From assembly GCF_020880975.1 (NCBI RefSeq), contig NZ_JAJIWP010000003.1, forward strand, positions 1-64,000: a stretch of DNA of 64,000 nt. Direction: 5' to 3'. The stretch comes from Mucilaginibacter sp. UR6-1. Its GTDB lineage: Bacteria > Bacteroidota > Bacteroidia > Sphingobacteriales > Sphingobacteriaceae. The position numbers and the translations under genes were made by a program. Positions 18,097 to 26,580 of the stretch are shown here, one piece after another. Within the stretch, counting starts at the first letter, position 1, and each line of letters begins with the position of its first letter. The notes under the pieces are model-generated. The model worked only from the letters and a program-made list of their open reading frames with translations, made no database searches and was not told the origin of the DNA.

Positions 18097-19450
18097 ACTT
18101 GCTCAATCTGCGGTACAGGGCTGTACGTGTTAAACCTAACTCTTTGGCGGCGCGGGTTATGTTGCCGCTGTGTTTTTCTATTACACGCAGTATGGCATTC
18201 TTTTCCATCGCGCTCAGCGGAATATTGTCATCGCCCTCCGTAGCTTGCTGTATAGGTGTTTCCAATGATGAAAACAGCAGATCATCAGCATGTAATACAT
18301 CGGTATCAGCCATAATAACAGCCCGTTCAATAGAGTACTGTAACTCACGCACATTGCCGGGAAAGTTGTATGACTTTAGCTTTTGCAATGCCGCGGCCTC
18401 AAAATCCATCGTTGGTTTCAGGTATTTTGAAGCGTACATTTTGGCGAAGTGGCGGGCCAGTACCACAATATCATTATTGCGTTTACGCAGCGGCGGCATG
18501 GTGATTTCTACCGTGTTAATGCGGTATATCAAATCCTTACGAAAGCGGTTCTCGTTGGCCAGTTCCTGCAAGGGCATATTGGTAGCGCATATCAGCCTGA
18601 TGTCGATATCAATTGGTTTGTTAGTGCCCAATCTTGTTACCTGCCGGTTTTGCAGTACGGTTAAAAGCTTGGCCTGCTGTTGCAGGGTAATGTTGCCTAT
18701 CTCATCCAAAAACAGGGTGCCTCCGTGCGCATCCTCAAAACGGCCGGGCCTGTCCTCACGGGCATCGGTATAAGCGCCTTTTTTATGTCCAAACAGTTCG
18801 CTCTCGAACAATGAATCAGTAAGCGCACCAACATCTACCTTAACAAAAGGTTTGTTAGCCCGTAATGATCGCTCATGGATGGCCTTGGCCATCAAATCCT
18901 TGCCCGTACCATTCTCGCCAAGTATCAAAATATTGGCATCGGTTGGGGCTATCTTATTCACCTTATGAAAGATATCCTGCATCATTTCCGAATCGCCCAG
19001 TATATCTGTCGACCCGGCTTTGCTTTTTACCGGCTTACCGGTTTTGTCGCCTTCCTTCTTATCCAGCAGGTCGGTAATGGTGCTTATCAGTTTTTCGTTA
19101 TGCCAGGGCTTAACAATAAAATCGTTAGCGCCTTCTTTTAGTGATCGCACGGCCAGGTCAATATCGCCATAGGCGGTTATCATAATAACGCATACATTAG
19201 GCTTCCACTCCTTTACCTTGCGCAGCCAGTAAATACCCTCGTTGCCGGTATTTATGGCGCTGTTAAAGTTCATGTCAAGCAAAACCAGATCAACCTGGTT
19301 GCGCTGCAGCAGCCAGTTCAGGTTTTCAGGGTTTTTCTCTGTTATGATCTCCTGCACCTCGGTTTTGAGCAATAGCTTTACCGCGGTCAAAACATCCGGG
19401 TCGTCATCAACTATCAGGATGGTCGCCTTTTTTAATATCATCTGTGCCAA
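18086..19450 (-). CDS. NtrC-like sigma-54-dependent response regulator
   Basis: A 454-residue activator: receiver domain (Asp15-17, phosphoacceptor Asp59 in LVLLDMNF), AAA+ domain (Walker A GENGTGKD, Walker B GGTLFLDEIGN) and a C-terminal Fis-type helix-turn-helix (NITRAAKELGLTRTALYRRL). The sigma-54 contact loop reads GAYTDA rather than GAFTGA. Translation may start at the internal ATG at 19441. The gene is first in a two-gene operon with the kinase and divergent from the HlyD gene. The paired 16-bp sites upstream of three efflux units (19628, 36266, 38919) are the likely targets of its HTH domain; this assignment is inference from position and spacing. Confidence 0.93.
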   Translation of the reverse strand: MAQMILKKATILIVDDDPDVLTAVKLLLKTEVQEIITEKNPENLNWLLQRNQVDLVLLDMNFNSAINTGNEGIYWLRKVKEWKPNVCVIMITAYGDIDLAVRSLKEGANDFIVKPWHNEKLISTITDLLDKKEGDKTGKPVKSKAGSTDILGDSEMMQDIFHKVNKIAPTDANILILGENGTGKDLMAKAIHERSLRANKPFVKVDVGALTDSLFESELFGHKKGAYTDAREDRPGRFEDAHGGTLFLDEIGNITLQQQAKLLTVLQNRQVTRLGTNKPIDIDIRLICATNMPLQELANENRFRKDLIYRINTVEITMPPLRKRNNDIVVLARHFAKMYASKYLKPTMDFEAAALQKLKSYNFPGNVRELQYSIERAVIMADTDVLHADDLLFSSLETPIQQATEGDDNIPLSAMEKNAILRVIEKHSGNITRAAKELGLTRTALYRRLSKYDI

Positions 19451-19536
19451 TGCTGAATAAGATGTTAAGGTAAATAAAATATCAATCGCTTAAAATGCCT
19501 TTAGCCAAAAAGCATTGTTTTGGTGGTGTTTTTAAG

Positions 19537-19566
19537 CTAAATTATCTGCTCAAAGCGGGCAACAAA
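19537..19566 (-). promoter_or_regulatory. Possible promoter of the two-component operon
   Basis: On the minus strand TTTG (19566-19563) and TAATTTAG (19544-19537) are 18 bp apart. The -7 element has one mismatch to TAnnTTTG. It would leave a leader of about 80 bases. Confidence 0.35.
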
Positions 19567-19627
19567 TCAACCATAAATTCAACTTGTTGATAAACAGAAT
19601 ATTGCTGTTTTGGGCTTCAACGTACAC

Positions 19628-19665
19628 TGTATCAATACCGTACACTTGCTGTAACATTAGCGTAC
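19628..19665 (+). promoter_or_regulatory. Tandem activator sites, efflux unit 1
   Basis: TGTATCAATACCGTAC (19628-19643) and TGTAACATTAGCGTAC (19650-19665) are direct repeats with starts 22 bp apart. Two more pairs with the same spacing occur at 36266 and 38919. They are candidate enhancer sites for the adjacent NtrC-like regulator. Confidence 0.7.
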
Positions 19666-19718
19666 GCACATTTATGGGTATTTGTATTTAAGTTATTGTT
19701 TTACAGTATTTTAATTTG

Positions 19719-19737
19719 TGGCATGTGTTTTTGTTAT
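19719..19737 (+). promoter_or_regulatory. Sigma-54-like promoter, efflux unit 1
   Basis: TGGCATG (19719-19725) matches the -24 half of the sigma-54 consensus (TGGCACG) and lies 69 bp after the start of the second activator site. The -12 half is poor (TTTTTGTT instead of TTGC at canonical spacing). Transcription would begin about 20 bp before the GTG start at 19764. Confidence 0.5.
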
Positions 19738-19763
19738 AGTACAGTAAATTCATTTATATTACA

Positions 19764-21014
19764 GTGGACAGAAAAATTGAGAAAAAGACGTGGAACACTA
19801 AACGTATAACTACCATAGCCGGTATTACGGGCATCGTATTACTGGTGGGTGGCAGCATCTATTTTACATCGGGCAAAAGCAAGCTTAATGTTGATACCGA
19901 GCGTATTACCGTAAGCGAGATCAAAAAAGGCCCGTTCCAGGAGTTTATACCGGTTAACGGCGTTGTAATGCCTAAAACCACCATATACCTTGACGCGGTT
20001 GAGGGCGGCCGTGTTGAAAAACTATTTGTTGAGGATGGCACCACCATGAAAGCCGGACAGCCGATATTGAAACTGACCAATACTGACCTGGAGCTGAGCC
20101 TGGCTAATGAGGAAACATCGGTATTTAACGTGCTTACCCAAATGCAGATATCGCGCGATAACGCGCAGCAAAACACAATTGGCAAATTAAACCAGATGGC
20201 CGAGGTTGATAATGCCCTGAAAGAGGCCGAGCGTATTTATAAGCTCAATAAGCATTTGTATGATCAGAAGGCTATCGGTTTGCAGGAATTCAAAAAATCA
20301 GAGAACGAGTATCAGTATGCTGTTAACCGTAAAAAACTGACCACTAAAATTCTGAACCAGGATTCGACCTCAACCAAGCAGCAACTCACGCAAATGGGCG
20401 AATCATACGATCACATGAAAAGTACCCTGGCACTGATGCGCAAAAAGGTGGGCGACCTGATCGTTCGTGCGCCGGTTGACGGGCAGTTAACCTCAATGGA
20501 TGCCGAAATCGGGCAGACCAAAAATAAGGGGCAACGTTTAGGGCAAATCGATGTCTTATCAGGATATAAGGTTAGGGTTGATGTGGATGAGCACTATATT
20601 TCACGTGTATACAATGGCCTGATGGGTGAGTTTACCTTGGATAAGACCTATAAACTGCGCATTAAAAAAGTTTTTACGCAGGTTACCAATGGCCGTTTCC
20701 AGGTTGATATGGAATTTTTAGGAGCCATACCCAAGGAGATGCGCCGCGGCCAAACCTTGCAGATACGCCTGGCATTGAGTGATGAAACGCAGGCGCTGCT
20801 GGTGCCTAAAGGTGGCTTTTACCAGCAAACCGGTGGTAACTGGATATTTAAGCTGAGCGAGGATGGCAAAACCGCCTACCGGGTTGATGTACAGCTTGGG
20901 CGCCAAAACCCTGATTATTATGAGGTGCTGCAAGGCCTGCAACCGGGCGATAAGGTGGTAACATCAAGCTACGATACCTATGGCGATATGCAGGAGCTGG
21001 TACTGAAACAATAA
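19764..21014 (+). CDS. HlyD/MacA-type periplasmic adaptor
   Basis: A 416-residue membrane fusion protein with one N-terminal membrane anchor (TTIAGITGIVLLVGGSIYF, about 15-33), a lipoyl-like segment (VNGVVMPKTTIYLDAVEGG), a long alpha-hairpin (about 110-220), the second lipoyl half (IVRAPVDGQLTSMDAEIGQ) and beta-barrel domains. It links an inner-membrane ABC permease to an outer-membrane TolC channel. The start is GTG; no ATG is available upstream. It is first in an operon with an ATPase and six permeases, and directly downstream of the paired activator sites, so it is probably induced by the divergent two-component system. Confidence 0.92.
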   Translation: MDRKIEKKTWNTKRITTIAGITGIVLLVGGSIYFTSGKSKLNVDTERITVSEIKKGPFQEFIPVNGVVMPKTTIYLDAVEGGRVEKLFVEDGTTMKAGQPILKLTNTDLELSLANEETSVFNVLTQMQISRDNAQQNTIGKLNQMAEVDNALKEAERIYKLNKHLYDQKAIGLQEFKKSENEYQYAVNRKKLTTKILNQDSTSTKQQLTQMGESYDHMKSTLALMRKKVGDLIVRAPVDGQLTSMDAEIGQTKNKGQRLGQIDVLSGYKVRVDVDEHYISRVYNGLMGEFTLDKTYKLRIKKVFTQVTNGRFQVDMEFLGAIPKEMRRGQTLQIRLALSDETQALLVPKGGFYQQTGGNWIFKLSEDGKTAYRVDVQLGRQNPDYYEVLQGLQPGDKVVTSSYDTYGDMQELVLKQ

Positions 21015-21070
21015 CAAAGAATTTTTAATAAAGAACAATCACAATTAATATAATAACCACCGGGTGGTTA

Positions 21071-21076
21071 AGGAGG
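21071..21076 (+). promoter_or_regulatory. Shine-Dalgarno-like AGGAGG before the first ATPase
   Basis: AGGAGG (21071-21076) lies five bases before ATG 21082 and so fixes that start rather than the GTG at 21064. Such a strong match is rare in Bacteroidota, where most leaders lack it. Confidence 0.7.
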
Positions 21077-21081
21077 AAAAA

Positions 21082-21759
21082 ATGATAAAGATAACTGATC
21101 TCGAAAAGTTTTACCGTACTGAGGAAGTTGAAACCGTTGCGCTTAACAGGCTGTCGCTCGAAGTAAAAAAAGGTGAGTTTGTAGCCATTATGGGTCCATC
21201 GGGCTGCGGCAAGTCAACCTTGCTGAACATTATTGGCATGTTGGATGACCCTGATGGTGGCAGCTACGTATTTAACGGTACCGAGATAGCGCACTATAGT
21301 GAGCGTAAACGTGCCGATCTGCGTAAGCATAACATTGGTTTCGTTTTCCAGAGCTTTAACCTTATTGATGAGCTTACCGTGTTTGAAAATGTGGAACTAC
21401 CGCTGATCTATACCGGTGTAGCCGCTGCCGATCGTGTAAAACGCGTTGAGGAAGTGCTGGATAAAATGCAGATCATGCACCGTCGTAACCACTACCCGCA
21501 GCAATTATCGGGCGGTCAGCAACAGCGTGTGGCCATTGCCCGCGCGGTAGTAAACAAACCTAAACTGATACTGGCGGATGAGCCTACCGGTAACCTTGAC
21601 TCAAGCAACGGTAACGAGGTAATGGAACTGCTAACCGATTTGAACGAACAAGGTACCACCATAGTAATGGTAACCCACTCCGAGCATGATGCCCGCTATA
21701 GCCACCGCATCATCCGCCTGCTGGATGGGCATACCGTGGTAGAGAACATCATGATATAA
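21082..21759 (+). CDS. MacB/LolD-type ABC transporter ATPase
   Basis: A 225-residue ATPase starting at ATG 21082 (MIKITDLEKFY). Walker A is GPSGCGKST, the signature LSGGQQQRVAIARA, Walker B LILADEPT, the D-loop GNLDSS and the switch His is in MVTHSEHD. All are canonical. Length and sequence fit the LolD/MacB ATPase group, whose members drive mechanotransmission through FtsX-type permeases. It is the only ATPase in the six-permease operon, so it probably serves all of them, in different combinations. It lies 67 bp after the adaptor gene. Confidence 0.94.
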   Translation: MIKITDLEKFYRTEEVETVALNRLSLEVKKGEFVAIMGPSGCGKSTLLNIIGMLDDPDGGSYVFNGTEIAHYSERKRADLRKHNIGFVFQSFNLIDELTVFENVELPLIYTGVAAADRVKRVEEVLDKMQIMHRRNHYPQQLSGGQQQRVAIARAVVNKPKLILADEPTGNLDSSNGNEVMELLTDLNEQGTTIVMVTHSEHDARYSHRIIRLLDGHTVVENIMI

Positions 21760-21801
21760 ACCAACATCACTCAAAACATTCACCTTTAAATCACAATAAA
21801 C

Positions 21802-24159
21802 ATGTTTAAAAACTACCTTAAAATAGCCTGGCGAAACCTGGTGCGTAATAAGGGTTTCGCGTTTACTAACCTGTTGGGTTTAACCATAGGCATAACGTGC
21901 GCCATGTTTATTTTTTTGTGGGTGAAGGATGAAATATCGTTTGATAAGTTCAATACCGCGTACAACAGGATTTACCAGGCCGTAGCCACCCGTAATTTCA
22001 AGAACAACATATTTACGGATGAGAACATGGTGTTCCCCCTGGCTACGGAGCTGCAAGCCGAATATCCGCAAGTTGAAAAAGCTGCCGTAACCACACAAAC
22101 GCAAAGCAGCCTTATTGATTATAAAAACATTAAGCTTAAGCGTGATATATTATATGTTAACGAAGCTTTTTTAGATGTTTTTACCTGTAAGTTTATAAAA
22201 GGCAGTGCGGCGCAGGCATTAAAAGATCCATCGTCCATTGTGATAACCGAAACATTTGCCAAAGCGTTTTTTGGTGATGCCGATCCGATCAATAAGGTGT
22301 TAAAGCTAAATACCAGCCAGTCGGTTAAGGTAAGCGCCGTTATTGCCGATCCTCCCGGTAATTCAACCGTGCGTTTTGATGCTTTGGTACCCTTTAACTA
22401 TTCAGACCCGGATACTAAAAGAAACATAGCCGAGTGGCGCAACTCATCGTGGCGGGTATATGTTAAGGCTAAACCCGGTACTACCGAGGCTGAAGTTGGC
22501 CGTATTGTAAGTGCGGTAATGAAAAAGCACAACCCTGACGAAAAGGTTAGCACCTACTTTGCTTACCCCATGAGCAAATGGCATTTGTACCATGATTTTA
22601 AGGATGGCAAAAACGTAGGCGGCATGATAGAGTACGTACGCCTGTTCGCCATCATAGCGCTGGTAATATTGCTTATTGCCTGCGTTAACTTCATGAACCT
22701 ATCAACCGCGCGTAGTGAAAAGCGCGCCAAGGAGGTAGGTATACGCAAAACCCTCGGGTCTGACAGGAAGCAACTGGTACTACAATTCTTTGCTGAATCG
22801 ATGATCTTGTCGATCATCGCCTTTACCCTGTCGGTTATACTGGTTATTGTGTTAATTCCGATGTTCAACCAACTGGTTGATAAAAAATTAGTGCTGAACT
22901 TTGGTGAGCCGTTACTTTGGCTGGGCGCATTGATTATTATACTATTTACCGGTATAACCGCGGGCAGCTACCCGGCGTTGTACCTGTCGTCATTTAATCC
23001 GGTAAAAGTTTTAAAGGGCAGCATACTGGTAGGCAAAGGCGCTATAGTACCCCGCAGGGTACTGGTGGTTGGGCAGTTTGTAATGTCAATATTGCTTATA
23101 TCATCAACCATAGTAATTTACCAGCAATTACAGCATGTTAAAGACCGCGACACGGGTTACAATGCCAATAACCTGATTATGCTGCCGGCAAGCCAGGGCA
23201 CTAACAAAAATTACGATGTGGTAAAGAATGAATTGCTGCGAACAGGCCTTATTAAGGCGGTTAACCGCAGCTTTTCGCCCGTTACCGACATATGGTGGCA
23301 ATCACCCGGGCCTGATTACGCTGGCAAGCCCGCGGGCGACCCAATTATTTTTTCGGGAATGTTTACGGATGCGGGTTTTAGCAAAACATTAGGCGTTCGC
23401 ATATTACAAGGCCGCGATTTTGACGGCGTTCCGGCAGATAGCTCGAACATGCTGCTTAACAAGGCGGCAATTGAGGCTATGGCGCTTAAAAACCCCGTAG
23501 GTATGAAAATGCGTTATGGCCCAAAGGAATATACGGTGATAGGAGTTACCGATAATATTGTAATGACCTCACCCTATGAGTCGGTAAGGCCGATGATGAC
23601 CTATTACAGTAACAACAACGTTAACTGGATAAACGTGCGGTTAAATGATGGCATACAGCCAAAAAAGGCCTTGGCATCTATCAAAACCATCTATAACAAA
23701 TATAGTCCTGAAGATCTGTTTGAATACCAGTTTGCCGATCAGGAATACGGTGCAAAATTTTATACCGAGGAGTTGATAGGCCGTGTTACCAATATTTTTG
23801 CGGGGCTGGCCATATTTATCTGCTGCCTTGGCCTGGCGGGGCTGGCATCGTTCACTATCGAAAAACGTTTCCGTGAGATAGGTATTCGCAAGGTGCTGGG
23901 CGCAACGGTAAAACAGGTTATCATGCTGATATCAACCGAGTTTTTAAAACTGGTGGGGCTGGCCTTTATAATTGCCGTGCCGGTTACCTGGTACCTGATG
24001 CACAACTGGCTGCAAAAATACACTTACCATATTGATATGAGTATTTGGGTATTTGGCTTTGTAGGTATAGGCATACTGCTGCTAACATTGGTGGTGGTAT
24101 CATTAAACACCTTTAAAGCAGCTACCGCCAATCCGGTAAAAAGCCTGCGGAGCGAGTAA
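21802..24159 (+). CDS. MacB/FtsX-type ABC permease, paralogue 1
   Basis: A 785-residue permease with eight predicted membrane helices in the duplicated MacB_PCD-FtsX layout: helix 1 near residues 20-40, a periplasmic domain (about 45-270), a helix group (about 275-435), a second periplasmic domain (about 440-660) and a final helix group. Helix starts are followed by the coupling-helix motif RAKEVGIRKTLGS (first half) and FREIGIRKVLGA (second half), which contact the ATPase. The N-terminus MFKNYLKIAWRNL and the C-terminus NPVKSLRSE recur in the following paralogues. It begins 42 bp after the ATPase gene. Confidence 0.93.
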   Translation: MFKNYLKIAWRNLVRNKGFAFTNLLGLTIGITCAMFIFLWVKDEISFDKFNTAYNRIYQAVATRNFKNNIFTDENMVFPLATELQAEYPQVEKAAVTTQTQSSLIDYKNIKLKRDILYVNEAFLDVFTCKFIKGSAAQALKDPSSIVITETFAKAFFGDADPINKVLKLNTSQSVKVSAVIADPPGNSTVRFDALVPFNYSDPDTKRNIAEWRNSSWRVYVKAKPGTTEAEVGRIVSAVMKKHNPDEKVSTYFAYPMSKWHLYHDFKDGKNVGGMIEYVRLFAIIALVILLIACVNFMNLSTARSEKRAKEVGIRKTLGSDRKQLVLQFFAESMILSIIAFTLSVILVIVLIPMFNQLVDKKLVLNFGEPLLWLGALIIILFTGITAGSYPALYLSSFNPVKVLKGSILVGKGAIVPRRVLVVGQFVMSILLISSTIVIYQQLQHVKDRDTGYNANNLIMLPASQGTNKNYDVVKNELLRTGLIKAVNRSFSPVTDIWWQSPGPDYAGKPAGDPIIFSGMFTDAGFSKTLGVRILQGRDFDGVPADSSNMLLNKAAIEAMALKNPVGMKMRYGPKEYTVIGVTDNIVMTSPYESVRPMMTYYSNNNVNWINVRLNDGIQPKKALASIKTIYNKYSPEDLFEYQFADQEYGAKFYTEELIGRVTNIFAGLAIFICCLGLAGLASFTIEKRFREIGIRKVLGATVKQVIMLISTEFLKLVGLAFIIAVPVTWYLMHNWLQKYTYHIDMSIWVFGFVGIGILLLTLVVVSLNTFKAATANPVKSLRSE

Positions 24160-24200
24160 TCAATTCAAAAAATAGCTATCACAATACACACATAAACCTC

Positions 24201-26558
24201 ATGTTAAAAAACTATCTTAAAATTGCATGGCGCAACCTGATCAAGAATAAAGCCTTCACCTTTATTAACATTGCAGGCTTAACCATTGGTATGGCCAGTG
24301 CGGCGCTTATTTTATTATGGGTGCAAAATGAAGTGAGTTACGATCAGTTTCACGAGAAAAAAGACCGGCTGTACACCATGTACAACAGGGCTGTTTTTGA
24401 TGGTAACCTTTGGAGCTGGAATACCACACCTAAAATAATGGCTAAAACCCTGAAGGCCGATTACCCGCAGATAGAGGATGCCACCCACACCACCGAGTGT
24501 ACTTTTTTGTTTACCGTTGGCGATAAAAAGCTGATGGAACGGGGATATTTTACCGATCAGGGCTTTATCAATATGTTCAGCTTTCCGCTGGCAATGGGCG
24601 AACGGAAGAAGGCCCTTGTTGATAATTCATCCATCATATTAACAGAAAAATTGGCCAAAAAGCTGTATGGAAGCAACGAGGCCGCTATGGGCAAAACGGT
24701 TAAGATTGATAGTAATGCCAACTTTACGGTTTCGGCTGTGATGAAGGATCTGCCCAATAATACCCGCTTTAAGTTTGGTTACCTGCTGCCCTGGAGTTAC
24801 ATGAAAAAGATTGGCTGGGATGATGAATATTGGGGCAATAATTCGGTGCAAACCTATGCTTTGTTAAAAAAAGGTGTATCATTAGCAACGGCTAACGCAC
24901 GTATAAAAAACATCACCAAATCACACTCCGATCAAAAGGATACCGAAGTGTTTTTGCACCCTGCGAGTAAGTGGCGTTTGTACTCACAGTTTGAAAATGG
25001 CGTAAACGTAGGTGGGCGTATAGGTACAGTAAGGCTGTTTGCTATAATAGCAGGTTTAATATTGCTAATAGCCTGTATCAACTTCATGAACCTGAGTACC
25101 GCACGAAGCGAAAAACGCGCGAAAGAGGTAGGTATACGTAAGGTTGCAGGTGCACCAAGAGGGTTGCTGATAGGTCAATTCCTTGCCGAGTCGATACTGA
25201 TCGCCTTGTTTGGAGGTATACTGGCATTGCTCATTGTTCAGCTAAGCTTGAGCGGCTTTAGTCAGTTAACCGGTAAGGAGTTAGTTTTACCCTATGCAAG
25301 TGTTGATTTTTGGATATTATTCATCGGCTTCATCCTGCTTACCGGTGTCATTGCAGGCAGTTATCCGGCTTTTTACCTGTCATCATTTAAACCAATTAAA
25401 GTATTAAAAGGTACGTTTAAAGCAGCCAATGCGCTTGTTGCTCCGCGTAAGGTATTAGTGATTATTCAATTTACTACCGCTATTGCACTCATCATCTGTA
25501 CTATCATCATTAAAAGCCAGTTACAGTATGGCCAAAACCGCGATACCGGCTATAAAAAGGATAACCTGGTATACAGCTATATGAATGGCGATATGGGTAA
25601 GCACTATAATGCCATCCGTAGCGAGATGGTAGCGAGCGGCGCTATAACAGGTATCACCAAAACCAGTGCGCCAATTACCGAAGGCTGGAGTGATAGCTGG
25701 GGTTATAGCTGGCCGGGTAAAGACCCTAATGCACGGCTTGATTTTAATGTATTTAACGTTGATGGCGACTTTACCAAAACTGTTGGATTAAAGATAGTTG
25801 ATGGCCGCGATATTGATATTGTAAAATACCCGACCGATTCTTTAGCCATGTTGCTTAACCAGGCGGCGGTTAAAATAATGGGTTTTAAAAACCCGGTAGG
25901 GCAAATTATTAATAATGGTGATACTAAATGGCATGTAGTAGGCGTAGTTAAGGATTTTATTCTGCAATCGCCCTATGAGCCGGTTCACCCGATGGTGATA
26001 CAGGGGCCAAGTTCATGGTTTAACATTGTTCACTATAAGCTTAACCCGGCACGCAGCACCGCTGCCAACCTGAAAAATATTGAGCAGATATTTAAAAAAT
26101 ATAATCCGGATTACCCGTTCGAGTACACTTTTGTAGATGAGGACTATGCCAAAAAATTCGCTGAAGAGCAGCGTGTAGGCACATTGGCTACCTTGTTTGC
26201 CGGGTTAACGGTATTTATATCGTGCCTGGGCTTGTTTGGCCTGGCTACATACATGGCACAAAACCGCATTAAGGAAATAGGGGTGCGCAAGGTTTTGGGC
26301 GCCTCGGTAGCGCGTATTACCCGCCTGCTGTCTATCGACTTTTTAAAGCTGGTGATCATATCCTTCATCGTGGCGGCACCACTGGCCTGGTGGGGGATGA
26401 CAGAATGGTTAAAAAGCTACACCTATCGTATTGATATAAGCATTTGGGTATTTATTGGTGCCGGGGTAATTTCTGTATTTATAGCTATGGCTACCATTAG
26501 TTACCAGGCTATTAAAGCAGCTATTGCCAACCCGGTTAAAAGTTTGCGCAGCGAGTAA
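24201..26558 (+). CDS. MacB/FtsX-type ABC permease, paralogue 2
   Basis: Another 785-residue duplicated-FtsX permease, the same length as paralogue 1. It has coupling motifs RAKEVGIRKVAGA and IKEIGVRKVLGA, the opening MLKNYLKIAWRNL and the closing NPVKSLRSE. The periplasmic domains differ clearly from paralogue 1 while the membrane parts are alike, which suggests different substrates or partners with a shared engine. It starts 41 bp after the previous gene in the same operon. Confidence 0.93.
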   Translation: MLKNYLKIAWRNLIKNKAFTFINIAGLTIGMASAALILLWVQNEVSYDQFHEKKDRLYTMYNRAVFDGNLWSWNTTPKIMAKTLKADYPQIEDATHTTECTFLFTVGDKKLMERGYFTDQGFINMFSFPLAMGERKKALVDNSSIILTEKLAKKLYGSNEAAMGKTVKIDSNANFTVSAVMKDLPNNTRFKFGYLLPWSYMKKIGWDDEYWGNNSVQTYALLKKGVSLATANARIKNITKSHSDQKDTEVFLHPASKWRLYSQFENGVNVGGRIGTVRLFAIIAGLILLIACINFMNLSTARSEKRAKEVGIRKVAGAPRGLLIGQFLAESILIALFGGILALLIVQLSLSGFSQLTGKELVLPYASVDFWILFIGFILLTGVIAGSYPAFYLSSFKPIKVLKGTFKAANALVAPRKVLVIIQFTTAIALIICTIIIKSQLQYGQNRDTGYKKDNLVYSYMNGDMGKHYNAIRSEMVASGAITGITKTSAPITEGWSDSWGYSWPGKDPNARLDFNVFNVDGDFTKTVGLKIVDGRDIDIVKYPTDSLAMLLNQAAVKIMGFKNPVGQIINNGDTKWHVVGVVKDFILQSPYEPVHPMVIQGPSSWFNIVHYKLNPARSTAANLKNIEQIFKKYNPDYPFEYTFVDEDYAKKFAEEQRVGTLATLFAGLTVFISCLGLFGLATYMAQNRIKEIGVRKVLGASVARITRLLSIDFLKLVIISFIVAAPLAWWGMTEWLKSYTYRIDISIWVFIGAGVISVFIAMATISYQAIKAAIANPVKSLRSE

Positions 26559-26580
26559 TCACCTATAAAACATCGGTATC

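Larger units (their letters stand above)
19451..19763. other. Divergent control region between the sigma-54 activator and the efflux operon
   Basis: The 313-bp gap has no gene. The left side holds a possible minus-strand promoter for the two-component genes. The right side holds the paired activator sites (19628-19665) and the TGGCATG element at 19719, which face the HlyD gene. Confidence 0.7.

Noticed and set aside
18099..18773. Long plus-strand open frame opposite the NtrC-like gene
   Set aside because: It is a shadow of the regulator: no family features, Ser/Cys-rich composition and fully antisense to a clear AAA+ domain.
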